From contig CAJYRE010000585.1 of the NCBI GenBank assembly GCA_913776675.1, positions 1 through 5,457 on the forward strand: a stretch of DNA of 5,457 nt, read 5' to 3'. A program made the translations under genes and the position numbers. This DNA is from Rhizobiaceae bacterium. Lineage in GTDB: Bacteria > Pseudomonadota > Alphaproteobacteria > Rhizobiales > Rhizobiaceae. Below are positions 1-5,457 of the stretch, piece after piece; position 1 is the first letter of the stretch; the number at the start of each line of letters is the position of its first letter. A model generated the notes under the pieces. The model saw only the letters and a list, made by a program, of their open reading frames with translations, did no database searches and was not told where the DNA came from.

Positions 1-345
1 TAACAGGCTCAGCACTGTGGAACGGTGATTGAGCCGCCCCAGCATCACATTGGTCAGCACGTCCAGACGCGGCACAAGATTGAACTGCTGAAAGATCATC
101 GCACAATCGCGCTGCCAATCCCGGAGCCGAGCCCCGCGCAGAGATGACACTTCCTGATCACCAAAGCGCATGGAACCGGAGGTCGGATCGGCAAGACGAT
201 TGATCATCCGCAACAAGGTAGACTTGCCCGCGCCGGAACGACCAATAATGCCAACCATTTGTCCATGCGGGATGGACAAGGAAACGCTATCCACTGCGGT
301 TTTTTCACCGAACCGTCGCGTCACCTGGTTTAGCTCAAACTTCAT
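1..345 (-). CDS. phnC: Phosphonate ABC transporter ATP-binding protein PhnC, N-terminal part (cut by window edge)
   Basis: This is the ATPase of the PhnCDE importer, which drives uptake of phosphonates (and often phosphite or phosphate esters) across the inner membrane from the cytoplasmic side. The reading frame opens at an ATG at 343-345 and is still open at base 1, giving 115 residues beginning [20 protein letters not shown]. Visible motifs are a Walker A P-loop, GRSGAGKS, at residues 35-42 and a Q-loop region, [13 protein letters not shown], at about 84-96; the latter is typical of PhnC. The signature motif and Walker B lie beyond the edge (E. coli PhnC is about 262 residues, so under half is present). 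The ribosome-binding site is modest (AAAGAAG just before the ATG). The gene is separated from the upstream acyltransferase by 202 bp carrying a Pho-box-like repeat, so it probably starts its own transcript with phnD and phnE further left. Only the truncation limits confidence. Confidence 0.93.
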   Translation of the reverse strand, partial: MKFELNQVTRRFGEKTAVDSVSLSIPHGQMVGIIGRSGAGKSTLLRMINRLADPTSGSMRFGDQEVSSLRGARLRDWQRDCAMIFQQFNLVPRLDVLTNVMLGRLNHRSTVLSLL

Positions 346-383
346 TTCGCTTCTTTCGACGTTATGTCTTGCTCGTGGCGAGC

Positions 384-389
384 ATTATG
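384..389 (-). promoter_or_regulatory. Possible -10 element of the phnC promoter
   Basis: On the minus strand this hexamer reads CATAAT, one mismatch from TATAAT. It lies 4 bp downstream of the end of the Pho-box-like repeat and about 38 bp before the phnC start codon. In PhoB-activated promoters the Pho box takes the place of the -35 element, which fits this layout. No transcription start has been seen, so this is inference from position and sequence. Confidence 0.4.
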
Positions 390-393
390 AGAG

Positions 394-426
394 GTGAATG
401 AAGTGTGAATGTCAGTTTCGTGACAT
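394..426 (-). promoter_or_regulatory. Pho-box-like triple 11-bp direct repeat upstream of phnC
   Basis: Read on the minus strand, this stretch divides into three consecutive 11-mers: ATGTCACGAAA, CTGACATTCAC and ACTTCATTCAC. Against the PhoB half-site consensus CTGTCAT, the first seven bases of each match at 5, 6 and 4 positions, and the spacing is exactly the 11-bp period of PhoB sites. It lies 49 bp upstream of the phnC ATG, with a possible -10 (CATAAT) 4 bp beyond it. PhoB control of phn genes under phosphate starvation is well established in E. coli and rhizobia. Binding at this particular site is inferred from the motif. Confidence 0.65.
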
Positions 427-440
427 TTTTGTTAAATCTT

Positions 441-485
441 TTACAGCGCCGTGCGCCATATATGGCGCACAAAGGTTCGCTGTAA
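441..485. repeat. Compound inverted repeat with perfect 20-bp palindrome core
   Basis: The core at 451-470 is a perfect palindrome, GTGCGCCATATATGGCGCAC. An outer pair of 8-base arms (TTACAGCG at 441-448 and CGCTGTAA at 478-485) can also pair, leaving an asymmetric internal loop of 2 and 7 bases. As RNA it would form an 8-bp stem with a TATA (UAUA) loop on top of an 8-bp lower stem, in either direction. Neither side is followed by a clear run of T, so it is not a standard intrinsic terminator. It lies between the acyltransferase and the Pho-box-like repeat of phnC. It might be a dimeric-regulator operator, an RNA processing or stability element, or part of a dispersed palindromic repeat. Confidence 0.6.
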
Positions 486-502
486 CACTTTTAATCTGCT
501 GC

Positions 503-536
503 TAATTCCTTAAATCGATTCCGATTTAAGGAATTA
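503..536 (-). terminator. Hairpin just past the acyltransferase stop; possible 3' end of the phnG-to-acyltransferase transcript
   Basis: Bases 503-517 (TAATTCCTTAAATCG) pair perfectly with 522-536 (CGATTTAAGGAATTA), a 15-bp stem closed by a 4-base loop. The hairpin begins 11 bases after the TAG stop of the acyltransferase at 548-550, where a transcript 3' end would be expected. The stem is AT-rich and no strong U tract follows on the minus strand, so it departs from a classical intrinsic terminator. It could instead protect the 3' end from exonucleases or cause only partial termination before phnC. The inverted repeat is certain; its role is inferred. Confidence 0.45.
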
Positions 537-547
537 TGCAGTAGGTT

Positions 548-1168
548 CTATTGTTGATACTTCTTCAAGAACTCTTCCCCCGTTAGCTTTCGAAAATCAG
601 CAAGGGCAGCAAACAGCCGCTCGTGATCCCAATCCCACCAAGCCAGAGCATCCATGCCTGCCTGAGTGGCGGCAGAAAAACGCTCGCGGATCAGCCGTGC
701 CGGAACGCCGCCCACAATGGTGTAGGGCGCAACATCTCTGGACACGACAGCGCCCGCACCGATCACCGCGCCATTGCCAACTTTGACACCCGCAAGCAGC
801 GTGGCACCGTGACCAATCCATGTGTCATGGCCAATCACGACCGGATTAGCGCGGCGGGCGGCAAAGAACTCTTCTTCATCCTCCACCATTCCGGGCCAAT
901 AATCTCCGGCGCGGTAGGTGAAGTGATGCAGCGTTGCGCGCTGAACGGGGTGGTGCGTGGCGTTGATCCGCACAAAGGCGGCGATATTGGAGAATTTTCC
1001 AATTCGGACATTCCACAGATGACCATGCTCCATAACATAAGAGTAATCATCGATCTCACAGTCGCGGATTCGGCAAAATTCCGCCACGCTGGTATAGCGT
1101 CCCAGCCTGCTTGTCTCGACGCGGGCGCTCTCTTGCACCGTCGGCTGTTCCGATAGTTTGCGGCTCAT
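548..1168 (-). CDS. Phosphonate-locus acyltransferase, left-handed beta-helix (hexapeptide repeat) family
   Basis: This 206-residue protein resembles the xenobiotic (CatB-like) acetyltransferase branch of hexapeptide-repeat enzymes, a type often found inside phn operons of Alphaproteobacteria. Hexapeptide repeats run through about residues 110-158 ([18 protein letters not shown] onward), ending in the usual [15 protein letters not shown] separate N-terminal coil is suggested by [13 protein letters not shown] at 56-68. It is followed by a His-His pair at 72-73, where this family usually has its catalytic histidine, and then by an inserted loop with an acidic run (EDEEEFF). Such proteins act as trimers using acetyl-CoA. 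The substrate is unknown; acetylation of aminoalkylphosphonates, as done by the unrelated GNAT enzyme PhnO, is a reasonable guess from context. The ATG overlaps the phnL stop by 4 nt (ATGA), with AAGGAG 9 nt upstream, so it is translationally coupled and last in this run of genes. Antibiotic acetylation is unlikely in this setting. Confidence 0.88.
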   Translation of the reverse strand: MSRKLSEQPTVQESARVETSRLGRYTSVAEFCRIRDCEIDDYSYVMEHGHLWNVRIGKFSNIAAFVRINATHHPVQRATLHHFTYRAGDYWPGMVEDEEEFFAARRANPVVIGHDTWIGHGATLLAGVKVGNGAVIGAGAVVSRDVAPYTIVGGVPARLIRERFSAATQAGMDALAWWDWDHERLFAALADFRKLTGEEFLKKYQQ

Positions 1169-1872
1169 GCTGCCAAACTCCTTGGTGAGAATTGCGAGAC
1201 ATCGAGAATGGTATCGGCCACGGCTGCCCGCACTTCCTCATCGTGGAAAATACCGAGCATGGCGACACCTTCGGCTTTCTTTTGGCGGATCAACTCCACC
1301 ACCACGGCGCGGTTTTGCGCATCCAGTGAAGCGGTTGGCTCATCCAGCAGCAGAATGGCGTGGTCGGTGATGAAGCCACGGGCAATATTGACGCGCTGCT
1401 GTTCACCGCCCGAAAACGTGGCAGGTGGCAATTGCCACAGGTCTTTGGGCAGGTTCAGGCGGGCCAGAAGGTCAGCCGCCCTGTTCCGTGCCTCGGCTTG
1501 AGGCACGCCGCGCATGGTCAGCGGTTCTGCGACAACATCCAGCGCCGATACACGCGGCACGGTGCGCAAAAACTGGCTGACATAGCCCATGGTGTCGCGG
1601 CGGATCTCTAGAATGGTGCGTGGGCTTGCAGCAGCGAGATCGACAATATTGCCCTTGTGGCTCACCAGAATCTGGCCGCTATCGACCGCGTAATTGCCGT
1701 AGAGCATTTTCAAGATCGAGCTTTTGCCAACGCCGGAAGGGCCGCCCAACACGCTGCAAGCGCCACTGGCAACCGAGAAATTCACACTGCGCACCACCGG
1801 CAAAACAAGCCCGTCGCGCAGATGCATGGTGAAGCTTTTACTGACGTCCGATACAATAAGAGGGGTAGCCAT
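1165..1872 (-). CDS. phnL: C-P lyase system ATPase PhnL
   Basis: PhnL is an ABC-type ATPase of the C-P lyase pathway, not a transporter. It is needed together with PhnG, PhnH and PhnI for forming ribose-1-phosphonate triphosphate and docks on the core complex through PhnK. The 235-residue product has Walker [11 protein letters not shown] at about residues 43-52, the PhnL-typical stretch [19 protein letters not shown], the signature [15 protein letters not shown] from about 153, Walker [13 protein letters not shown] from 173, and the switch histidine in GIFHDE at about 210. Length fits the family (E. coli 226). The frame extends to a TTG at 1882-1884, but the ATG at 1870-1872 starts the protein as expected and has GGAAA just upstream. 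The start lies 12 nt after the phnK stop, and the end overlaps the acyltransferase start by 4 nt. Confidence 0.95.
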   Translation of the reverse strand: MATPLIVSDVSKSFTMHLRDGLVLPVVRSVNFSVASGACSVLGGPSGVGKSSILKMLYGNYAVDSGQILVSHKGNIVDLAAASPRTILEIRRDTMGYVSQFLRTVPRVSALDVVAEPLTMRGVPQAEARNRAADLLARLNLPKDLWQLPPATFSGGEQQRVNIARGFITDHAILLLDEPTASLDAQNRAVVVELIRQKKAEGVAMLGIFHDEEVRAAVADTILDVSQFSPRSLAA

Positions 1873-1884
1873 GGGATTTTCCAA

Positions 1885-2661
1885 TCAAACCTGAAGGATC
1901 GAAGAGACGAGCAATTGCGTATAGGGCTGCTGCGGATCATCCAGCACACGATCCGTCAGCCCCTGCTCGATCACCTGACCATCCTTCATCACCATCATCC
2001 GATGCGACAACAGCCGCGCCACGGCCAGATCGTGGGTGACAACAATGGCCGAGAGGCCAAGATCGGCCACCAGTCCGCGCACCAGATCCAGAAGCCGCGC
2101 CTGCACCGACACATCCAGCCCGCCGGTTGGCTCATCCATGAACACAAGGCGTGGATTGGTCACCAGATTGCGAGCGATCTGCAAGCGCTGGCGCATGCCG
2201 CCGGAAAAGGCGCGGGGTTGGTCATCAATGCGGTCAGCGGCAATTTCCACCCGCTCCAGCCAATCGGTGGCGGTGGCGCGAATGCGGCCATAATGCCGAT
2301 CCCCAATCGCCATCAGCCGCTCGCCGACATTGGCCCCGGCCGAGACGGTCATGCGCAGGCCGTCGGCCGGGTTCTGATGCACAAATCCCCAATCGGTGCG
2401 CATCAGAAAGCGGCGCTCGGCCTCGCTCATATGATAAAGATCGCGGTATTCACCATCGCGCATATGATATTCGACGCTGCCGGTGGTGGGCATCAACCGG
2501 GTGGAGAGGCACGACAGCAGCGTGGTCTTGCCGGAACCGGATTCTCCAACAATGGCCAGCACTTCGCCCGGCCACAGATCAAACGACACATTGGCGCAGC
2601 CGGTGCGGCGGCCATAATATTTCGACAGATCACGCACTTTCAAAAGCGGCTGGTCACTCAT
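1885..2661 (-). CDS. phnK: C-P lyase system ATPase PhnK
   Basis: PhnK is an ABC-type ATPase that binds the PhnJ subunit of the C-P lyase core complex; its ATP hydrolysis is thought to drive conformational change rather than transport. The 258-residue protein shows Walker A GESGSGKTT at residues 39-47, a Q-loop in VHQNPADGLRM, the signature FSGGMRQRLQIARNL from about 152, Walker B LVFMDEPTGGLD at about 172-183, and the H-loop histidine in VVTHDLAVARLL at about 210. The tail TDRVLDDPQQPYTQLLVSSILQV is strongly PhnK-like and resembles dipeptide/nickel transporter ATPases, the relatives with which it could be confused. Its ATG overlaps the phnJ stop (ATGA, 4 nt), with GAGGAG 8 nt before the start, so translation is coupled to phnJ. 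Confidence 0.96.
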   Translation of the reverse strand: MSDQPLLKVRDLSKYYGRRTGCANVSFDLWPGEVLAIVGESGSGKTTLLSCLSTRLMPTTGSVEYHMRDGEYRDLYHMSEAERRFLMRTDWGFVHQNPADGLRMTVSAGANVGERLMAIGDRHYGRIRATATDWLERVEIAADRIDDQPRAFSGGMRQRLQIARNLVTNPRLVFMDEPTGGLDVSVQARLLDLVRGLVADLGLSAIVVTHDLAVARLLSHRMMVMKDGQVIEQGLTDRVLDDPQQPYTQLLVSSILQV

Positions 2662-3536
2662 GCGACAATCTCCTCGGCCAGCATTTCACCACGATGGCCC
2701 TTGGCCCGGCGATCCTCGCAATAGTCTGTGTCGGAGCAGACAAACATCCGCCCGCCCTTGTCATCCAGAACCACCTCATCGAGATAGACATTGTGGGCAC
2801 CGCACATCGCACAGGGCTTATCGAAACGCTGGATCTCAAAGGGATGATCCTCGAAATCGAGGCTGACAACCTCGGTGTAGGGCGGCACCGCATAGATGCG
2901 CTTTTCACGGCCTGCGCCAAACAACTGCAAGGCCTCCGACATATGCATTTTCGGATTGTCAAACTTGGGCGTCGGCGATGGGTCCATCACGTAGCGCCCC
3001 GCCACTTTCACCGGATAGGCATAGGTGGTGGCAATGCGGCCATTGCGGGCAATGTCCTCATATAGTTTCACATGAATCAAACCATACTCCTCCAAGGCAT
3101 GCATCTGGCGGGTTTCGGTCTCACGCGGCTCCAGATAGCGCAAAGGCTCCGGGATCGGCACCTGATAGACCAACACCTGCCCCTCTTTCAGGGTTTCCTC
3201 TGGAATGCGATGGCGGGTCTGGATGATGGTGGCATCAGCGGTGTGGGTGGTGACCGCCACATTGGCAACCTTCTGGAAGAAAGCCCGGATCGACACCGCA
3301 TTGGTGGTATCATCAGCCCCTTGGTCGATGACCTTCAACACATCCTGCGGCCCTATGATAGCGGCCGTCACCTGCACACCGCCGGTGCCCCAGCCATAAG
3401 GCATGGGCATTTCGCGGCTGCCAAACGGCACCTGATAGCCGGGAATGGCGATGGCTTTCAGGATGGCACGGCGGATCATCCGCTTGGTCTGTTCATCCAG
3501 ATAAGCAAAATTATATTTCGCTAATTCAGAATCCAT
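2658..3536 (-). CDS. phnJ: Alpha-D-ribose 1-methylphosphonate 5-phosphate C-P lyase PhnJ
   Basis: PhnJ is the radical-SAM enzyme that breaks the carbon-phosphorus bond, converting 5-phosphoribosyl 1-alkylphosphonate to ribose 1,2-cyclic phosphate 5-phosphate and a hydrocarbon (methane from methylphosphonate). From the ATG at 3534-3536 the protein has 292 residues. The cysteine set C242-x2-C245-x21-C267-x5-C273 matches the [4Fe-4S] and active-site cysteines of E. coli PhnJ with an offset of one, and the glycine of IPGYQ (residue 33) matches the glycyl-radical position Gly32. Other family hallmarks include YNFAYLDEQTKRMIRRAILK, PMPYGWGTGG, DQGADDTTNAVSIR and ETETR. An in-frame ATG at 3552-3554 would add six residues (MITEVP) and has GAGAGG 10 nt upstream, so it is a real alternative. 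I prefer 3536 because family members begin close to YNFAYLD. PhnK overlaps the 3' end. Upstream lies an unusual gap before phnI. Confidence 0.96.
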   Translation of the reverse strand: MDSELAKYNFAYLDEQTKRMIRRAILKAIAIPGYQVPFGSREMPMPYGWGTGGVQVTAAIIGPQDVLKVIDQGADDTTNAVSIRAFFQKVANVAVTTHTADATIIQTRHRIPEETLKEGQVLVYQVPIPEPLRYLEPRETETRQMHALEEYGLIHVKLYEDIARNGRIATTYAYPVKVAGRYVMDPSPTPKFDNPKMHMSEALQLFGAGREKRIYAVPPYTEVVSLDFEDHPFEIQRFDKPCAMCGAHNVYLDEVVLDDKGGRMFVCSDTDYCEDRRAKGHRGEMLAEEIVA

Positions 3537-3597
3537 TGGAACTTCCGTAATCATTTTACGTTAGCCTCTCGACAACAGGAAACAGGGAGCAGGCAAA

Positions 3598-3687
3598 ATG
3601 GAAATCGAAATGATGTTCGCCATCTTTATTGCCCTTATGCTCGGCATGACGACGCTGTGTGCGTTCTGGTATGCTGACCACGATTGA
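3598..3687 (+). CDS. Candidate small hydrophobic (single-pass membrane) protein, antisense in the phnI-phnJ gap
   Basis: This 29-codon ORF runs against the operon inside the phnI-phnJ gap. It starts MEIEMMFAIFIALMLGMTTL and ends in AFWYADHD before TGA. Residues about 5-25 are almost all hydrophobic, enough for one membrane span, flanked by short acidic ends and with no basic residue. Purine-rich sequence (AGGGAGCAGG) lies just before the ATG and could serve as a ribosome-binding site. I do not recognise the protein and see no convincing promoter for it. A rival 43-codon ORF lies opposite on the minus strand (3561-3692), starting 4 nt after the phnI stop with GGCGGAG upstream; only one of the two is likely to matter. 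Being this short, it could also be chance. Confidence 0.35.
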   Translation: MEIEMMFAIFIALMLGMTTLCAFWYADHD

Positions 3688-3696
3688 TACATTGGA

Positions 3697-4800
3697 TCAC
3701 TCCGCCGCCTGACTGAGACCGACACCTTGCTTTGATTGATCGTGCTGGACGCGCATCCGGCGCACTAAGTCCAATTCGGCCTGAAAATCCACGTAATGGG
3801 GCAGTTTCAGATGCTCAACAAAGCCCGTGGATTGCACATTGTCACAGTGTGAAATCACGAATTCTTCGTCTTGAGCAGGCGCGGTAATGTCTTCGCCCAG
3901 TTCAGACGCGCGAAGTGCGCGGTCCACCAGTGCCATGGCCATGGCCTTGCGTTCGCTTTGGCCAAACACCAGCCCATAGCCGCGCGTGAACTGTGGCGGG
4001 GCGAGGCTTGAGCCTTTGAACTGGTTGACCATCTGGCATTCCGTCACCCGGATACGCCCCAGCGACACGGCAAAGCCCAGTTCTGGCACGTCCAGTTCCA
4101 CCTCCACCTCGCCAATGCGGATTTCTCCGGCAAAGGGATGGGTGCGGCCATAGCCGCGCTGGGTGGAATAGGCCAGCGCCAGCAAAAAGCCTTCGTCGCC
4201 GCGCGCCAACGATTGCAGGCGCAAATCCCGCGGCATGGGGTAATTGGTGGGTTCGCGGGTTATATCGCCAGCGATATGATCATCCGGTAAAACGCCATCC
4301 GGCTCAATCAACCCCTCATCGGCCAGAATATCCGAAACCCGCATGGCAGGCTCGGTCGGGCCGGATTTTTGCGCGGGTGCGTCCACCGCATCATCTTCAA
4401 GCAGCGATGGATCAAGCAGGCGATGGGTATAGTCAAAGGTTGGTCCCAGCAGCTGGCCGCCGGGCAGGTCTTTATAGGTCGCAGAAATGCGTCGTTCGAT
4501 CTGCATGGACCCCGTTTCCACCGGGCGGGAAACGCCCAGACGCGGCAGCGTGGTACGATAGGCCCGCAGCAGAAAAATCGCCTCGATCATATCGCCGCGC
4601 GCCTGTTTGATGGCAAGGGCTGCGAGTTTTTCATCATAGAGTGAGGCTTCTGCCATCACCCGTGCAACGGCCAGCGCCAGTTGCTTAAGAATTTGCTCAA
4701 CGGTCAGCGATGGCACGCTGCGATCACCGCGTCGGCGATCGGCCAGTAGGCGATGGGCATTGGCAATGGCGGTTTCACCACCTTTAACGGCGACATACAT
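3697..4800 (-). CDS. phnI: Alpha-D-ribose 1-methylphosphonate 5-triphosphate synthase subunit PhnI
   Basis: PhnI is the core C-P lyase subunit that displaces adenine from ATP and attaches the phosphonate to C1 of ribose, acting with PhnG, PhnH and PhnL; alone it behaves as a nucleosidase. The 367-residue protein begins MYVAVKGGETAIANAHRLL, the family's usual start, and carries conserved blocks such as EAIFLLRAYRTTLPRL, ERRISATYKDLPGGQLLGPT, DYTHRLLDPSL, RGDEGFLLALAYSTQRGYG, HPFAGEIR, FTRGYGLVFGQSERKAMAMALVDR and LKLPHYVDFQAELDLV. It is a little longer than E. coli PhnI (354), mainly through a low-conservation linker around residues 155-195 and the C-terminal tail. The frame is open upstream to 4830, but the ATG at 4798-4800 has AAGGAGG 7 nt before it and begins as relatives do. 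It lies 2 nt after the phnH stop. Confidence 0.96.
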   Translation of the reverse strand: MYVAVKGGETAIANAHRLLADRRRGDRSVPSLTVEQILKQLALAVARVMAEASLYDEKLAALAIKQARGDMIEAIFLLRAYRTTLPRLGVSRPVETGSMQIERRISATYKDLPGGQLLGPTFDYTHRLLDPSLLEDDAVDAPAQKSGPTEPAMRVSDILADEGLIEPDGVLPDDHIAGDITREPTNYPMPRDLRLQSLARGDEGFLLALAYSTQRGYGRTHPFAGEIRIGEVEVELDVPELGFAVSLGRIRVTECQMVNQFKGSSLAPPQFTRGYGLVFGQSERKAMAMALVDRALRASELGEDITAPAQDEEFVISHCDNVQSTGFVEHLKLPHYVDFQAELDLVRRMRVQHDQSKQGVGLSQAAE

Positions 4801-4802
4801 GG

Positions 4803-5411
4803 TTACGCCTCCTTGGATGCGATGGAGCAACTGCGCGGCAGGCAGAGAAGCTCACGCCCCGCTGTCAAAATCAGATCAACGCCGCGTGGAAATTGTTGGT
4901 GATTGTCCCGCCATTGCAGCAAAAAGCCTTCCGGCAGACCCTGCGGCGCAATCACCATCTGATCCTTGATGCCGGGGCCTTGCAGGATCAATTCCGGGCC
5001 ACCGCTCAAGGATGGCAGTTCCAGCACCAGCGTTGCAGAGCGATCGGGATAATCCTGCGTGCCAAGCGAAAAGGCAGAGAAGGTCAGCCGGGTCGTGCCC
5101 GCTTCCAGAAAGGCAAACTGGCAATCGCCCTTGGCCTCCACAAGCGTTGCGCCGGTGTGAAAGCCAATCCACGCCCCCACCGAGGCTTTCATGAGACCGG
5201 CACTGAGCCAGACCGCCACATCGTGATCGCAAAGCGTCAGGGCAATGGCCCCTTGCGCTAAGCCAAACCCGGCTGGCGGCTTGATCTGTGCTGCAACGGT
5301 TTGGATCAGGCCGGGGCGGGCCATGGCATCCATCACCGCACGAAACACGGATTGGCCATCAAACACCGGGTTGGTAAATCCACCTGTCAAACTGTCATGG
5401 AGCATCTGCAT
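4803..5411 (-). CDS. phnH: C-P lyase core complex subunit PhnH
   Basis: PhnH is a structural subunit of the PhnGHIJ complex. It adopts a PLP-transferase-like fold without the cofactor and is required for ribose-1-phosphonate triphosphate formation. The protein has 202 residues from the ATG at 5409-5411 (E. coli 194). Family features are PVFDGQSVFRAVMDAMARPGLI near the N-terminus, LTLCDHDVAVWLS, the mid-protein FLEAGTTRL and GTQDYPDRSATLVLELPSLSGG, then LQGPGIK and the C-terminal FPRGVDLILTAGRELLCLPRS. The ATG shares one base with the phnG stop (TGATG) and follows GGGGAG by 7 nt. A TTG at 5412-5414 and a second ATG at 5403-5405 are less likely starts. The stop TAA lies 2 nt before phnI, whose ribosome-binding site is inside this gene. 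Confidence 0.95.
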   Translation of the reverse strand: MQMLHDSLTGGFTNPVFDGQSVFRAVMDAMARPGLIQTVAAQIKPPAGFGLAQGAIALTLCDHDVAVWLSAGLMKASVGAWIGFHTGATLVEAKGDCQFAFLEAGTTRLTFSAFSLGTQDYPDRSATLVLELPSLSGGPELILQGPGIKDQMVIAPQGLPEGFLLQWRDNHQQFPRGVDLILTAGRELLCLPRSCSIASKEA

Positions 5412-5457
5412 CAATCCTCTCCCCGAACCATGGTGAAGAAATCCACCTTGGTGGCTG
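5411..5457 (-). CDS. phnG: C-P lyase core complex subunit PhnG, C-terminal end (cut by window edge)
   Basis: Reading leftward from the right edge, one frame gives ATKVDFFTMVRGED followed by TGA at 5411-5413. This agrees with the conserved end of PhnG (a V-x-F-F-x-x-VRGE type tail), and phnG is the gene expected directly upstream of phnH. Only 14 codons plus two bases are present. The stop overlaps the phnH ATG by one base (TGATG), implying coupled translation. PhnG partners PhnI in the core complex. Identification rests on this short tail and on gene order. Confidence 0.8.
   Translation of the reverse strand, partial: ATKVDFFTMVRGED

Noticed and set aside
503..536. Classical intrinsic terminator
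   Set aside because: The stem is AT-rich and is not followed by a U tract on the minus strand, so I list it only as a possible transcript-end hairpin.
1657..2724. A 355-codon plus-strand open frame opposite phnK and part of phnL and phnJ
   Set aside because: Its composition (very rich in His, Gln and Ala, no recognisable domain) is that of an antisense shadow, and the opposite strand encodes clearly conserved PhnK and PhnL.
2151..3065. A 304-codon plus-strand open frame opposite phnK and phnJ
   Set aside because: It is rich in Arg, Trp, Cys and Pro with no family features; the conserved genes on the other strand explain it.
3667..3680. TGGT-6-ACCA inverted repeat resembling a PhnF (GntR family) operator
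   Set aside because: The half-site spacing differs from the TGGT-4-ACCA type sites I know for PhnF, it lies near the 3' end of phnI rather than at a promoter, and such short repeats occur by chance.
4798..4830. Ten-residue upstream extension of phnI
   Set aside because: It lies within phnH, whereas the ATG at 4800 has a strong AAGGAGG site and gives the family's MYVAVKGGE start.
1..5457. CRISPR arrays, tRNA or rRNA genes, insertion sequences, phage or defence genes
   Set aside because: I see no regularly spaced repeats, no RNA gene signatures and no transposase-like frames; coding density by phn genes is nearly complete.

Overview
The window holds the middle of a phosphonate-degradation (C-P lyase, phn) locus, read entirely from the minus strand. 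The genes therefore run from the right edge to the left edge: phnG (last 14 codons only), phnH, phnI, phnJ, phnK, phnL, a hexapeptide-repeat acyltransferase, then the first 115 codons of phnC. The order phnGHIJKL, then a left-handed beta-helix acyltransferase, then phnC, together with the moderately high GC content and the protein sequences, points to an alphaproteobacterium, most likely in or near the Rhizobiaceae (Rhizobium/Agrobacterium type). The genus is an inference. In E. coli, by contrast, phnC comes first in the operon and the acetyltransferase PhnO is of the GNAT fold.

Region by region (plus-strand coordinates): 1-345 is the start of phnC, the ATPase of the phosphonate importer. 346-547 is a 202-bp intergenic region with a three-unit Pho-box-like direct repeat and a possible -10 just upstream of phnC, a compound hairpin built around a perfect 20-bp palindrome, and a 15-bp-stem hairpin just past the acyltransferase stop codon. 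548-1168 is the acyltransferase. 1165-1872 is phnL and 1885-2661 is phnK, two ABC-type ATPases that belong to the C-P lyase machinery rather than to transport. 2658-3536 is phnJ, the radical-SAM C-P lyase subunit. 3537-3696 is a gap of about 160 bp, the only loose joint in the operon. It carries a plus-strand 29-codon ORF for a very hydrophobic peptide and, on the other strand, a rival 43-codon ORF. 3697-4800 is phnI, 4803-5411 phnH and 5411-5457 the end of phnG.

The genes work together as one pathway. PhnGHIJ forms the core complex. PhnI (with G, H and L) joins a phosphonate to ATP-derived ribose to give ribose-1-phosphonate triphosphate, and PhnJ later cleaves the C-P bond. PhnK and PhnL dock on the core as ATPases. 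PhnC, with subunits lying outside the window, imports the substrate. Coupling is tight: phnG/phnH overlap by 1 nt, phnJ/phnK and phnL/acyltransferase overlap by 4 nt (ATGA), and the phnH/phnI and phnK/phnL gaps are 2 and 12 nt.

Most of the window is a recognisable, known system. The parts worth a second look are the phnI-phnJ gap with its possible small membrane protein and the structured phnC upstream region.
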